This document shows positions 1 through 5,829 of a stretch of 7,304 nucleotides of DNA, piece by piece. The position numbers and the translations under genes are program-made. Source of the DNA: Deltaproteobacteria bacterium (GTDB lineage: Bacteria; Desulfobacterota; Desulfobacteria; Desulfobacterales; BuS5); the NCBI GenBank assembly GCA_021157555.1, contig JAGGWL010000159.1:1-7304 (forward strand), given 5' to 3'. Positions within the stretch are counted from its first letter, which is position 1. Every line of letters starts with the position of its first letter. The notes below the pieces were generated by a model that was not told the origin of the DNA, ran no database searches, and worked only from the letters and a program-made list of their open reading frames with translations.

Positions 1-41
1 AGAGATGTTTTAATATAATTTTCACCTTTATTAAATTTTAC

Positions 42-71
42 AGGCATTATTTAGAGTGTCCATTCAGGAAT
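42..71. repeat. Possible weak copy of the dispersed repeat downstream of the LPS kinase gene
   Basis: The 11-mer AGGCATTATTT at 42-52 recurs exactly and in the same orientation at 1146-1156, where it begins the better repeat copy. The bases after it here (to about 71, with a short CATTC/GAATG inverted repeat at 60-71) only loosely resemble the rest of the repeat. It lies in the 114-base gap after the kinase stop codon, in very AT-rich DNA. I see no gene in bases 1-114 and no convincing T-tailed terminator for the kinase. The resemblance could be chance. Confidence 0.25.
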
Positions 72-114
72 GAAAATTTTTATTCAAAATCAAGGTCTGC
101 GAAAAAAAAGACTT

Positions 115-1023
115 TTACTTTATGGTTGATTTCATAATTTTTTCGGTATGTTTTTTTATTTTCCAAGTTTTTCGATTTATCCAGAACCATTGGCAGCGAT
201 CAAAAAAATTAATTTTTTTTTTACCCTTATAAGACATAAACAGATAAATTATATCTCTTGCTTTAAACAGGTTATTTGGAAGTGAATAATTTACACGTGC
301 GAGGCTCTTGATAATCCAGCGGAATTTAAGCAACCTGCTTTTATCTACCCGCTGCAGATCAAAAACCGCAAGTTCAGGCCTCTGATCAGAGTCATTATAC
401 TTAACGAGAATATGGGTTGCATTAAAATCACGATGATTAAAACCTTGCTTATGCATCCTGCGTGCAAAAACAGCAATTTCCTTTAATAATTTTTGTTTCT
501 TTTCCCTACCCTCTTTTCCTTTAAAAAAATTAGGTTTTTTTCCGATAAAATCTTCCAGTGAAATAAAAGGAAAAAAATCTTCTGTTAAAAGAAACCCTTC
601 TACCCAAAAAAAATTAACAAATTTTTCGCCAGCCGCTACAGGCACAACAGTAGCAAGATTCTTTCTTCGAAAAACACAAATATTTTCAAATTCCCTGATC
701 CCTTCAGAAACAGCCATATTTGGAAAAAACAGGGAAATCAGCCTTTTTACCCCAGCAAAGCTTAGGTTATGTCTTTTCAAGTAAAATGTTTTGTCTGCAT
801 CTCTATTTTTTATTTCAAAACGAATTACAGATCTTTCCTTTAATACCTTTGCAGCTTCACCTCCTTTAAACCTGAAAAGCGAATCAAAGGTATCTAATTG
901 ATGCTGCTTAAGAATTGCCTTATATTTATTATTTATAATACAATTATTTATTTTACTGTAAGTTACGGGCAAGCATAGATCTTGCGTGGTTTTTTGCAAG
1001 CTCAAAAAATTATCCTTTCTCAC
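115..1023 (-). CDS. Lipopolysaccharide core kinase-like protein (WaaP/Kdo kinase superfamily)
   Basis: Predicted cytoplasmic kinase-fold enzyme that would phosphorylate a sugar of the LPS core. Visible kinase elements, in order: a likely ATP lysine in FYLKRH (K83), a helix-C type glutamate in IREFENI (E111), the catalytic loop HRDFNATHILV (H197, D199) and the metal-binding FDLQRV (D222). HRD plus D-L-x-R at this spacing is typical of the WaaP/InaA/KdkA group rather than of eukaryote-like Ser/Thr kinases. The 302-residue length suits a single kinase domain, with a basic C-terminal tail after about residue 230. The start is GTG at 1021-1023, with AAAGGA 10 nt upstream (plus-strand 1034-1039); a TTG at codon 7 is an alternative. 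The gene is visibly richer in A/T homopolymers than its neighbours, as is common for envelope-polysaccharide genes. It stands alone and is divergent from the next gene. The exact substrate sugar cannot be told from sequence. Confidence 0.8.
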   Translation of the reverse strand: MRKDNFLSLQKTTQDLCLPVTYSKINNCIINNKYKAILKQHQLDTFDSLFRFKGGEAAKVLKERSVIRFEIKNRDADKTFYLKRHNLSFAGVKRLISLFFPNMAVSEGIREFENICVFRRKNLATVVPVAAGEKFVNFFWVEGFLLTEDFFPFISLEDFIGKKPNFFKGKEGREKKQKLLKEIAVFARRMHKQGFNHRDFNATHILVKYNDSDQRPELAVFDLQRVDKSRLLKFRWIIKSLARVNYSLPNNLFKARDIIYLFMSYKGKKKINFFDRCQWFWINRKTWKIKKHTEKIMKSTIK

Positions 1024-1055
1024 TTTGAAATTTTCCTTTAATATATTATATCTAT

Positions 1056-1084
1056 ATTTTGAAAGAAAACTATGACCAGGTCAA
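1056..1084 (-). promoter_or_regulatory. Candidate promoter of the LPS kinase-like gene with a palindrome over the -35 box
   Basis: On the minus strand TTGACC (plus 1079-1084, 5/6 to the sigma-70 -35 consensus) is followed after 17 nt by CAAAAT (1056-1061, 4/6 to the -10). This would start a short leader ahead of the GTG start at 1023. The -35 box lies within the 11-bp palindrome TGACC-T-GGTCA (1073-1083), which may be an operator half or chance. A perfect TATAAT (plus 1045-1050) closer to the gene lacks a good -35. Confidence 0.3.
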
Positions 1085-1145
1085 GCTAATATTTCAGGTT
1101 CGTTCAAAAAAAAGAGTGACCTGATAGTGATAGAGGTTAATTAAA

Positions 1146-1172
1146 AGGCATTATTTCGTCCCTGTTCCTAAG
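1146..1172 (-). repeat. Dispersed intergenic repeat, copy A
   Basis: Read on the minus strand, the block 1151-1172 matches the copy at 5830-5851 at 20 of 22 positions (CTTAGGAAC, then a variable five bases, then CGAAATAA). It lies in the divergent gap between the LPS kinase-like gene and the CoA-disulfide-reductase-like gene, outside the candidate promoters. The match is seen directly. That it is a genome-wide REP-like family is inference. Confidence 0.6.
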
Positions 1173-1191
1173 CTAAATCTCAGATGAATTG

Positions 1192-1220
1192 TTGATATTC
1201 AAACCCAAATCTGTTATGAG
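1192..1220 (+). promoter_or_regulatory. Candidate sigma-70 promoter of the disulfide reductase/rhodanese gene
   Basis: TTGATA (1192-1197, 5/6 to the -35 consensus) is followed after exactly 17 nt by TATGAG (1215-1220, 4/6 to the -10), giving a leader of roughly 30 nt before the ATG at 1261. The ribosome-binding site AAAGGAG (1245-1251) is strong. A CATAAT at 1229-1234 is a better -10 but has no matching -35. Confidence 0.35.
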
Positions 1221-1233
1221 CATAAACTCATAA
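1214..1233. promoter_or_regulatory. Perfect 7-bp-arm inverted repeat overlapping the candidate -10 (operator-like)
   Basis: TTATGAG, a six-base spacer CATAAA, then CTCATAA form a perfect 20-bp dyad. It covers the candidate -10 and the expected transcription start, where a repressor would sit. The outer TTATGA/TCATAA halves loosely resemble Rex or CRP/FNR half sites but do not match those consensus sequences in base content and spacing, so the binding protein is unknown. Confidence 0.4.
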
Positions 1234-1260
1234 TAAACAAAGCCAAAGGAGATAAAATTT

Positions 1261-2973
1261 ATGGCAAAACGTATAGTGATTGTCGGAGCAGTTGCATTAG
1301 GACCCAAAGCGGCCTCTAGAATTAAACGGATTGCTCCTTCCTGTGAAGTTATCTTGATTGATAGAGATGATCTAATTTCTTATGGGGGCTGTGGGATCCC
1401 ATATTATATTGGCGGAGATGTTTCCGATCTGGAAGCTTTGTACTCAACAAGTGCCCACGTACTTCGGGACATGGATTATTTTCAAAATGTTAAAGGTGTC
1501 AAGACATTAATACGGACAGAGGCCATTGCAATTGATCGACGAAATAAAAAATTAAAAATCCGTAACCTGGATGATGGTAAGGAAAAAGAGATTGATTATG
1601 ACAAACTGGTTTTGGCCACCGGCGCTACTCCGGTAGTACCTCCGCTGCCGGGAGTTGATCTGCCGGGAGTTTGCACGATATCGAATTTGCATCATGCAAA
1701 GGCCATCAAGGATATGGTCTCTCAAGGCAAAATTACAAGAGCAGTTATCGTTGGTGGCGGAGCCATTGGTATAGAAATGGCGGAAGCCTTGACCGATCTT
1801 TGGGGAGTTGAAACAACTCTGATAGAAATGATGGATCAGCTTTTACCAACAGCCCTTGGTAATGATATGGCCCTCCCTTTAAAAAAACATATGGAAAAAA
1901 ATGGCGTTCGGGTCCTGCTTGGAGAAAGGGTTAACAAAATTTTAGGAAATTCCACAAATGGAGTGCAAGCAGTGGAAACTTCCAATGGGGAAATCCCCTG
2001 CGAACTCGTGATTCTTTCCGTAGGCATCAGGCCTAATTCAAGCATGGCCAAAGAGGCTGGCCTGGCAACCGGAATGTTTGGTGGCATTCTGGTCGATAAA
2101 CGTCTAAGAACATCCGATCCGAATATTTATGCTGGTGGTGATTGTGTTGAAATACCCCACTTGGTAAGCGGTCATAATCTGCCAATGCCGCTGGGATCTC
2201 TGGCCAATCGTCAGGGCAGGGTAATCGGTACAAATATAGCCGGTGGGTCTGATTGTTTTAACGGTACAGTCGGCACTTTTTGCCTTAAAACATTTGAACT
2301 GGGCATTGCAAGAGCCGGACTTACAGTAAAACAAGCTCAAGAGTCCGGATTTGATCCTGTCCATACAGTTGTTGTGCAGGCTGACAGAGCTCATTTTTAT
2401 CCTGACATGCAGTTAATGTATATTAAATTAATTGCAGACCGCAAAACCAGAAGAGTCCTTGGTATTGAGGCAGCCGGCCTCCAGATAGACGCTGTTAAAT
2501 CCAGGGTAGATGCCGTAGCAGTGCTGCTTGGGCAGGGTGTAGGGCTTGATGAGATTGCAACCCTGGAAGTCGGCTATGCGCCGCCTTTTGCTTCCGCCAT
2601 GGATATCATAAATAATGCTGCCAATTCTCTGGATAATATTATAGCAGGTTATCAGATTCCTATTGATGTCATAGATTTTTTAAAAGAATTTAAAGAAAAT
2701 AACGCCCAGGTTCTGGATGTCAGAAGTCCTGTCCAGGCAGGACCTTTTGTTGAAAAATATGGTCAGCAGTGGTTAAATATTGACCAGGGAGAACTGCAAG
2801 CCAGAATAGCAGAAATACCTCGGGATAAACCCCTCTTACTTGTTTGTGGTTCCGGCCCGCGTTCTTATGAAGCCCAGCTTATTATGCGCAGTCAGGGGAT
2901 AAATAATGATACAAAAAATATTCAGGGCGGCATCGGAATGATCCAGTTCAGCGACCCTGATTTTGCTCCATAA
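1261..2973 (+). CDS. CoA-disulfide reductase / NADH-dependent persulfide reductase with C-terminal rhodanese domain
   Basis: FAD- and NAD(P)H-dependent flavoenzyme of the single-cysteine pyridine nucleotide-disulfide reductase family, fused to a rhodanese domain. Relatives (CoADR-Rhd, Npsr) reduce CoA disulfides, CoA persulfides or polysulfide in the cytoplasm. Visible: N-terminal FAD motif IVIVGAVALGPKAA (residues 5-18), active-site cysteine C44 in SYGGCGIPYY, ATGATP (119-124), NAD(P)-binding VGGGAIGIE (164-172), second FAD motif YAGGDC (290-295), the dimerisation-domain motif YAPPF (from 439), and a rhodanese domain from about 470 with active-site loop CGSGPRS (C529). All key cysteines are present, and 570 residues matches full-length fusions. 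The first glycine motif is GAVALG rather than the common GGVAGG, a variant I associate with Desulfobacterota. ATG follows AAAGGAG by 9 nt. It appears to be transcribed alone, with a palindromic terminator after it. Whether CoA-S-S-CoA or persulfide is the true substrate is not decidable here. Confidence 0.88.
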   Translation: MAKRIVIVGAVALGPKAASRIKRIAPSCEVILIDRDDLISYGGCGIPYYIGGDVSDLEALYSTSAHVLRDMDYFQNVKGVKTLIRTEAIAIDRRNKKLKIRNLDDGKEKEIDYDKLVLATGATPVVPPLPGVDLPGVCTISNLHHAKAIKDMVSQGKITRAVIVGGGAIGIEMAEALTDLWGVETTLIEMMDQLLPTALGNDMALPLKKHMEKNGVRVLLGERVNKILGNSTNGVQAVETSNGEIPCELVILSVGIRPNSSMAKEAGLATGMFGGILVDKRLRTSDPNIYAGGDCVEIPHLVSGHNLPMPLGSLANRQGRVIGTNIAGGSDCFNGTVGTFCLKTFELGIARAGLTVKQAQESGFDPVHTVVVQADRAHFYPDMQLMYIKLIADRKTRRVLGIEAAGLQIDAVKSRVDAVAVLLGQGVGLDEIATLEVGYAPPFASAMDIINNAANSLDNIIAGYQIPIDVIDFLKEFKENNAQVLDVRSPVQAGPFVEKYGQQWLNIDQGELQARIAEIPRDKPLLLVCGSGPRSYEAQLIMRSQGINNDTKNIQGGIGMIQFSDPDFAP

Positions 2974-2999
2974 AGAATGGGAAAAAAAGAATTTATCCG

Positions 3000-3031
3000 G
3001 TAGGGGCGGTTCGCGAACCGCCCCTACTTTT
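3000..3031 (+). terminator. Perfect 28-bp palindrome plus T run; probable intrinsic terminator
   Basis: GTAGGGGCGGTTCG at 3000-3013 is followed immediately by its exact reverse complement (3014-3027), then TTTT at 3028-3031. It lies 27 nt after the reductase/rhodanese stop and 20 nt before the next ATG. A GC-rich stem followed by a short T run would terminate the upstream transcript. Its perfect symmetry and GC content in an AT-rich setting also suggest a dispersed palindromic repeat acting as a terminator. Confidence 0.65.
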
Positions 3032-3047
3032 ATGCGAATGGTGGGCA

Positions 3048-4457
3048 ATGCAAATTAACATGACTATTTTTAAGCAGAATATTCTGCCTGCAAAAAAAGA
3101 GCTTTTTGTTGTTGGAGGTTCCGTCAGAGATGTTCTCTCAGGTCGGGAGCCTGCAGATTATGACATTGTCTGCTGCTCGGATGCTGAAGAAGCAGCACGC
3201 CAGATAGCTGCAAAAACAAACGGTAGCCTGGTTAAACTCGGTAAGCCAGGGCAAATTCTATTCAGAGTAGTATCTGATAACAATACATTTGATGTTTCCC
3301 CCCTAAATGGTAACTCAATCGAAGCAGATCTTCACCAGCGTGATTTCACTATTAATGCCATGGCCTGCTCCGTATCAAGCGGTACTATCATAGACTGCAC
3401 AGGAGGACTGCAGGATCTGAAATCAAAACAAATTCGGATGGTATCAAAAGAAGCTTTTAAACAAGATCCTCTCAGACTGCTCAGAGCATACCGATTCGGT
3501 GCTGCCTTTAATTTCAAAATCGAACCGGCTACCGCAAAAGCTATCATGAAGAATGCGGAACTTATAGTAAATTCCGCCGGAGAACGTGTTCAGGTTGAAA
3601 TACTAAAATTAATGGATGCTTCGACAGCGCACCAGCATCTTGCTGATATGGCTGCTTCCGGTCTTCTATTTGTAATCTTCCCCGAGCTTAACCCGCTGCG
3701 TGGATGTGAACAGAATCAGCACCATATTTACGATGTTTTTGAACATACCATGAATTCGTTTTATCATTTGGAAAGACTCCTGAATAACACGGAGAGCCTG
3801 AATATCTTAACATCTGCACATGACAACCTGTTTGCAGATAAAAAGAAACTTGCTTTATTGAAATTGGCTGTTCTTCTTCATGACATCGGTAAACCTTCAT
3901 CAAGAACAATAGACGAAAAAGGAAATTACCATTTTTACGGTCATGCCGCTGTTGGCGCTGATATGTCAAAAAAAATTTGCGGAAGATTGAAAATGTCGTC
4001 TCGCGAAACATCTTTCATAAATTTTATTATCCGTTATCATTTAAGACCGCTCTCACTATATACATTGAGTCTTGAAGAAAAACTTACCCCAAAAGCAATT
4101 ACGCGTTTTTTTAGAAAATGTCACGATTATACACCCTACATTCTGCTGCACGCAATTGCCGATTCATATGGGAAAAGTCACAAACCGGACAAAAACTTTA
4201 AAAAATTCAGCCTGGGTCTGATGAATGATTATTTTACAGATTTTCAACCGTTGCGACTTGAGCCTCCTCTTATAACAGGTAATGACCTTATTCAAAAACT
4301 TGGACTAAAGCCGTCTCCCTTGTTCAGTAAAATATTAAATCATGTGGAAGAAGCAAGATTATCAAAAGAAATATCAAACGAAAACTCCGCCTTAAAACTT
4401 GCGAAAGAATTCATGAATAGCCACCTCTCCATAAAGCCAGATAGAGCAAGCATATAG
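3048..4457 (+). CDS. tRNA nucleotidyltransferase / poly(A) polymerase family protein with HD domain
   Basis: Class II nucleotidyltransferase that adds CCA, CC or A to tRNA 3' ends, or A-tails to RNA. Visible: GGSVRD (residues 23-28), catalytic metal-binding DYD (D37, D39), ribose-binding QRDFTINAMA (97-106), the amino-acid-template motif as QDPLR (139-143) within a DPLRLLRAYRF helix, an ER following at about 178, then an HD phosphohydrolase-type domain with HHIYDVFEHT and LLHDIGKP (H278, D279). At 469 residues it is the size of HD-containing bacterial members. The template motif is normally EDxxR; here the first acid is Q. Start choice is uncertain: ATG 3048 has GGTGGG only 2 nt upstream, and the in-frame ATG at 3060 has it 14 nt upstream. 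Both begin just after the palindrome. Because some Desulfobacterota such as Geobacter split CC- and A-addition between paralogues and also have a poly(A) polymerase, I give no gene symbol. Confidence 0.85.
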   Translation: MQINMTIFKQNILPAKKELFVVGGSVRDVLSGREPADYDIVCCSDAEEAARQIAAKTNGSLVKLGKPGQILFRVVSDNNTFDVSPLNGNSIEADLHQRDFTINAMACSVSSGTIIDCTGGLQDLKSKQIRMVSKEAFKQDPLRLLRAYRFGAAFNFKIEPATAKAIMKNAELIVNSAGERVQVEILKLMDASTAHQHLADMAASGLLFVIFPELNPLRGCEQNQHHIYDVFEHTMNSFYHLERLLNNTESLNILTSAHDNLFADKKKLALLKLAVLLHDIGKPSSRTIDEKGNYHFYGHAAVGADMSKKICGRLKMSSRETSFINFIIRYHLRPLSLYTLSLEEKLTPKAITRFFRKCHDYTPYILLHAIADSYGKSHKPDKNFKKFSLGLMNDYFTDFQPLRLEPPLITGNDLIQKLGLKPSPLFSKILNHVEEARLSKEISNENSALKLAKEFMNSHLSIKPDRASI

Positions 4458-4483
4458 TCGTACGAATATAATACTGCAATCCA

Positions 4484-4513
4484 TCAGGCACGAGGATGAA
4501 ATAACTTCCCCAA
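4484..4513 (+). repeat. Dispersed intergenic repeat, copy B
   Basis: This 30-base block matches the copy at 5831-5860 at 25 positions, including 16 consecutive identical bases GAAATAACTTCCCCAA (4498-4513 and 5845-5860). It begins 27 nt after the nucleotidyltransferase stop. With the inverted copy at 4528-4557 it forms a long imperfect hairpin. Confidence 0.65.
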
Positions 4514-4546
4514 CTATGCTGCCTGCTTGTGGAAATTATTTTTTCC
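4494..4546. repeat. Imperfect long hairpin made by two inverted repeat copies (REPIN-like)
   Basis: The 19-base arm 4494-4512 can pair with 4528-4546 at 16 of 19 positions (one of them G-U), with a 15-base loop 4513-4527 and further partial pairing outward. It occupies the gap between two convergent genes and reaches the 3' end of the minus-strand gene. It may act as a bidirectional transcript stabiliser or weak terminator. Pairing is seen in the sequence; function is inference. Confidence 0.55.
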
Positions 4547-4557
4547 CTGTTTCTTAC
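4528..4557 (-). repeat. Dispersed intergenic repeat, inverted copy E
   Basis: Bases 4536-4557 match copy A read in its plus orientation (1151-1172) at 17 of 22 positions (TTATTT, two variable bases, TCCCTGTT, then a variable end). The copy is therefore in the opposite orientation to copy B, 15 nt away. Its last bases supply the stop codon of the minus-strand cyclic-nucleotide-binding-fold gene (stop at 4554-4556). Confidence 0.5.
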
Positions 4558-5051
4558 CAGCCGCTCAAAAGATTCTCGCCTACGGTTTTGGCAACAACAT
4601 CTTGAAATTGTTGAAATCGATACCCAACGACCTCGACCATAAGTCGCATAACCAGATACCCAAGCCTGCTATCATTTCTACAAATTGTGGTAAGGTCTTC
4701 TTTCTTCAATCTTATTATCTTGCAACATCTGGAATCACAGTAAGCTGAAAGTCTCATTTTATACGGCGACACAAGACAAGACCAACCCAGAACTTTGGCA
4801 ACTGTTTTTCTGGATTTTTTGGATGCAACAGTATTCTCTTTAGGTGCAGGACGACCTCCAGGTAATTCAAAACGTAAACTCACCTCACCTTCAGTCACTA
4901 CCCATAAGTGAATAGCATCATCCCCCTCAGTAAAAAGTTTATCACCTTTTTGATATTCTATTTCCTCGACATAGCCTTGAATAGTGGCCAAACGATCATC
5001 ACCCAACCCCTTAAAAACCTCAACCCTTTCCAAAACATCCAGACTAACCAT
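4554..5051 (-). CDS. Cyclic-nucleotide-binding-fold protein without a DNA-binding domain
   Basis: A 165-residue single-domain protein of the CRP/cNMP-binding beta-barrel fold: VEVFKGLGDDRLATI (residues 10-24), YQKGDKLFTEGD (33-44), WVVTEGEVSLRFELPG (50-65), and a C-terminal helix. The phosphate-binding cassette, normally FGExALL followed by PRxAT, is degenerate here: LGWSCLVSPYKMRLSAYC (88-105), with the usual Glu replaced by Trp and the usual Arg by Lys. It may therefore not bind cAMP or cGMP in the classical way. There is no C-terminal helix-turn-helix, so it is not a transcription factor of the CRP type; a signalling adaptor or regulatory subunit is possible. The ATG at 5049-5051 has an excellent AAGGAGGA (plus-strand 5057-5064) 5 nt upstream. 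The gene is monocistronic and convergent with the nucleotidyltransferase gene; its 3' end overlaps a repeat copy. Confidence 0.75.
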   Translation of the reverse strand: MVSLDVLERVEVFKGLGDDRLATIQGYVEEIEYQKGDKLFTEGDDAIHLWVVTEGEVSLRFELPGGRPAPKENTVASKKSRKTVAKVLGWSCLVSPYKMRLSAYCDSRCCKIIRLKKEDLTTICRNDSRLGYLVMRLMVEVVGYRFQQFQDVVAKTVGENLLSGW

Positions 5052-5136
5052 GATTATCCTCCTTTTTTTCTTTTTATAAATTCAAAACAAAAATAAGCAC
5101 CAGTGCCCGACTTACAATACTCACATTTTACACATT

Positions 5137-5166
5137 AAGGAACGTGGGCAAAATATTTCCGCGCCG
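5137..5166 (+). repeat. Possible diverged copy D of the dispersed repeat
   Basis: AAGGAACGTGGGCAAAATAT followed by TTCCGCG resembles copy C (TTAGGAACGGGAACGAAATA then ACTTCCCC) if one-base gaps are allowed. Shared blocks are AGGAACG, GG, AAATA and TTCC. The similarity is suggestive only. Confidence 0.25.
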
Positions 5167-5298
5167 AACAACTATGGGTTTCTTTTGTTGGCAGGATTAA
5201 TATTTAAATAAATAATAACACATTGATGAACATAATCAAGCATTGAAAAAATGAAACAAAAAAATTACGGCCTTGTTCCCTGGATGTAAATTTCTAAC

Positions 5299-5330
5299 TT
5301 GACAAATAAGTAGCTTTTAGACCATATATT
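5299..5330 (+). promoter_or_regulatory. Candidate promoter reading toward the biotin carrier gene
   Basis: A perfect TTGACA (5299-5304) is followed by TATATT (5325-5330, 5/6), but the spacer is 20 nt, longer than optimal; at 18 nt the -10 would be the poor CATATA. If real, it once drove the now broken MaoC-type gene and may still give the biotin carrier gene a leader of about 270 nt. Confidence 0.25.
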
Positions 5331-5389
5331 TAGTCACATCATAAAAATATAGAAAAATGAGGTGAGGCCTTAAATATATGAATATCTGA

Positions 5390-5552
5390 ATGACAAAATA
5401 AGATGATTATTCTATTGGAGAAACAATAAGCTCTCTGACAAAAGCAATAACGAAAACTGATATTGTTAATTTTGCTGACTTTACCAGTGACCGGTATCCC
5501 CTGTATACACAGAGAACTTGAATATGCTGCCAAGATGGATTTTAAGGAATGA
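5390..5552 (+). pseudogene. Broken N-terminal fragment of a MaoC-type enoyl-CoA hydratase gene
   Basis: Reading from ATG at 5390 gives MTK, a TAA stop at 5399, then DDYSIGETISSL and ITKTDIVNFADFTSDRYPL up to 5503. The reading then shifts frame to HRELEYAAKMDFKE (5508-5549) before TGA at 5550. This follows the conserved start of MaoC/hot-dog (R)-hydratases: a vGe-type beginning, IT-x-x-DIV-x-FA, GD-x-NPLH, then EYA and F-x-E. Intact members are about 140 residues, so only the first third or so remains, with one nonsense codon (TAT/TAC to TAA would explain it), one frameshift inside the catalytic D-x-x-P-L-H segment, and a missing C-terminal two thirds. No shorter start rescues it. The intact biotin carrier gene follows 58 nt later, consistent with a former acyl-CoA metabolism operon. 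Confidence 0.65.
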
Positions 5553-5610
5553 AATTTTTTTGCGGAAAAATACCCAAAAATTGATAATTTTTTTTTAAAG
5601 GAGTAATTAA

Positions 5611-5826
5611 ATGAGTGTAGAGATAGTAGCCCCAATGCCAGGAACCATAATCGAAATTTTGGTAAAAGCCGGAGACAAAGTAAGCGCTGAGGATGAGTTG
5701 ATAATACTTGAATCTATGAAAATGGAAAATCCGATTTGTGCTACAGCAGACGGTACAATTACAGAAGTCAAAGTAAAAGAAGAGGATAAGGTAGAAGTTA
5801 ATCAGGTATTGGCTATACTTGATTAA
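5611..5826 (+). CDS. Free-standing biotin carboxyl carrier protein (biotinyl domain)
   Basis: A 71-residue protein consisting only of a biotinyl/lipoyl-attachment domain: VEIVAPMPGTI (residues 3-13), GDKVSAEDELIILESMKMEN with biotin-accepting K37 inside MKM, then ADGTI and VKEEDKVEVNQVLAIL (55-70). MKM flanked this way indicates biotinylation rather than lipoylation. It would carry CO2 between a biotin carboxylase and the carboxyltransferase of an acyl-CoA carboxylase or a decarboxylating sodium pump. There is no N-terminal Pro/Ala linker or extra domain, unlike the longer AccB type; small carriers of this size belong to multi-subunit carboxylases. AAAGGAG (5597-5603) lies 7 nt before the ATG. 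No carboxylase or transferase gene is in the window, only the MaoC-type remnant upstream. Copy C of the dispersed repeat starts 3 nt after the stop. Confidence 0.85.
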   Translation: MSVEIVAPMPGTIIEILVKAGDKVSAEDELIILESMKMENPICATADGTITEVKVKEEDKVEVNQVLAILD

Positions 5827-5829
5827 TGT

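Larger units (their letters stand above)
5065..5389. other. Gene-free intergenic stretch
   Basis: I see no gene here. It must hold the promoter of the minus-strand cyclic-nucleotide-binding-fold gene, but only a weak candidate is visible (TTGTAA and TATTTT, 16 nt apart, minus strand). A GC-richer block at about 5097-5196, nearly free of stops in two plus frames, stands out from AT-rich flanks but matches no protein I recognise. TTGAT and ATCAA form a 17-bp dyad with a 7-nt spacer at 5223-5239. A plus-strand TTGACA lies at 5299-5304. Confidence 0.5.

Noticed and set aside
1077..1123. CAGGTCA (1077-1083) and TGACCTG (1117-1123) as a regulatory inverted repeat
   Set aside because: Seven-base arms 33 nt apart in a small gap are likely chance and extend poorly.
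1214..1233. Rex (NADH-responsive) operator
   Set aside because: TTATGA/TCATAA lacks the TTGTGA core, and the spacer length does not match the forms of the consensus I can recall; kept only as an unassigned dyad.
4527..4748. 73-codon plus-strand open frame between the nucleotidyltransferase and cyclic-nucleotide-binding-fold genes
   Set aside because: Antisense to the 3' half of the better supported minus-strand gene and begins inside the repeat doublet.
5145..5185. Sigma-54 promoter for the cyclic-nucleotide-binding-fold gene (GG...TTTTGC on the minus strand)
   Set aside because: The GG-to-GC spacing is 9 or 14, not the required 10, so the -24/-12 pattern fails.
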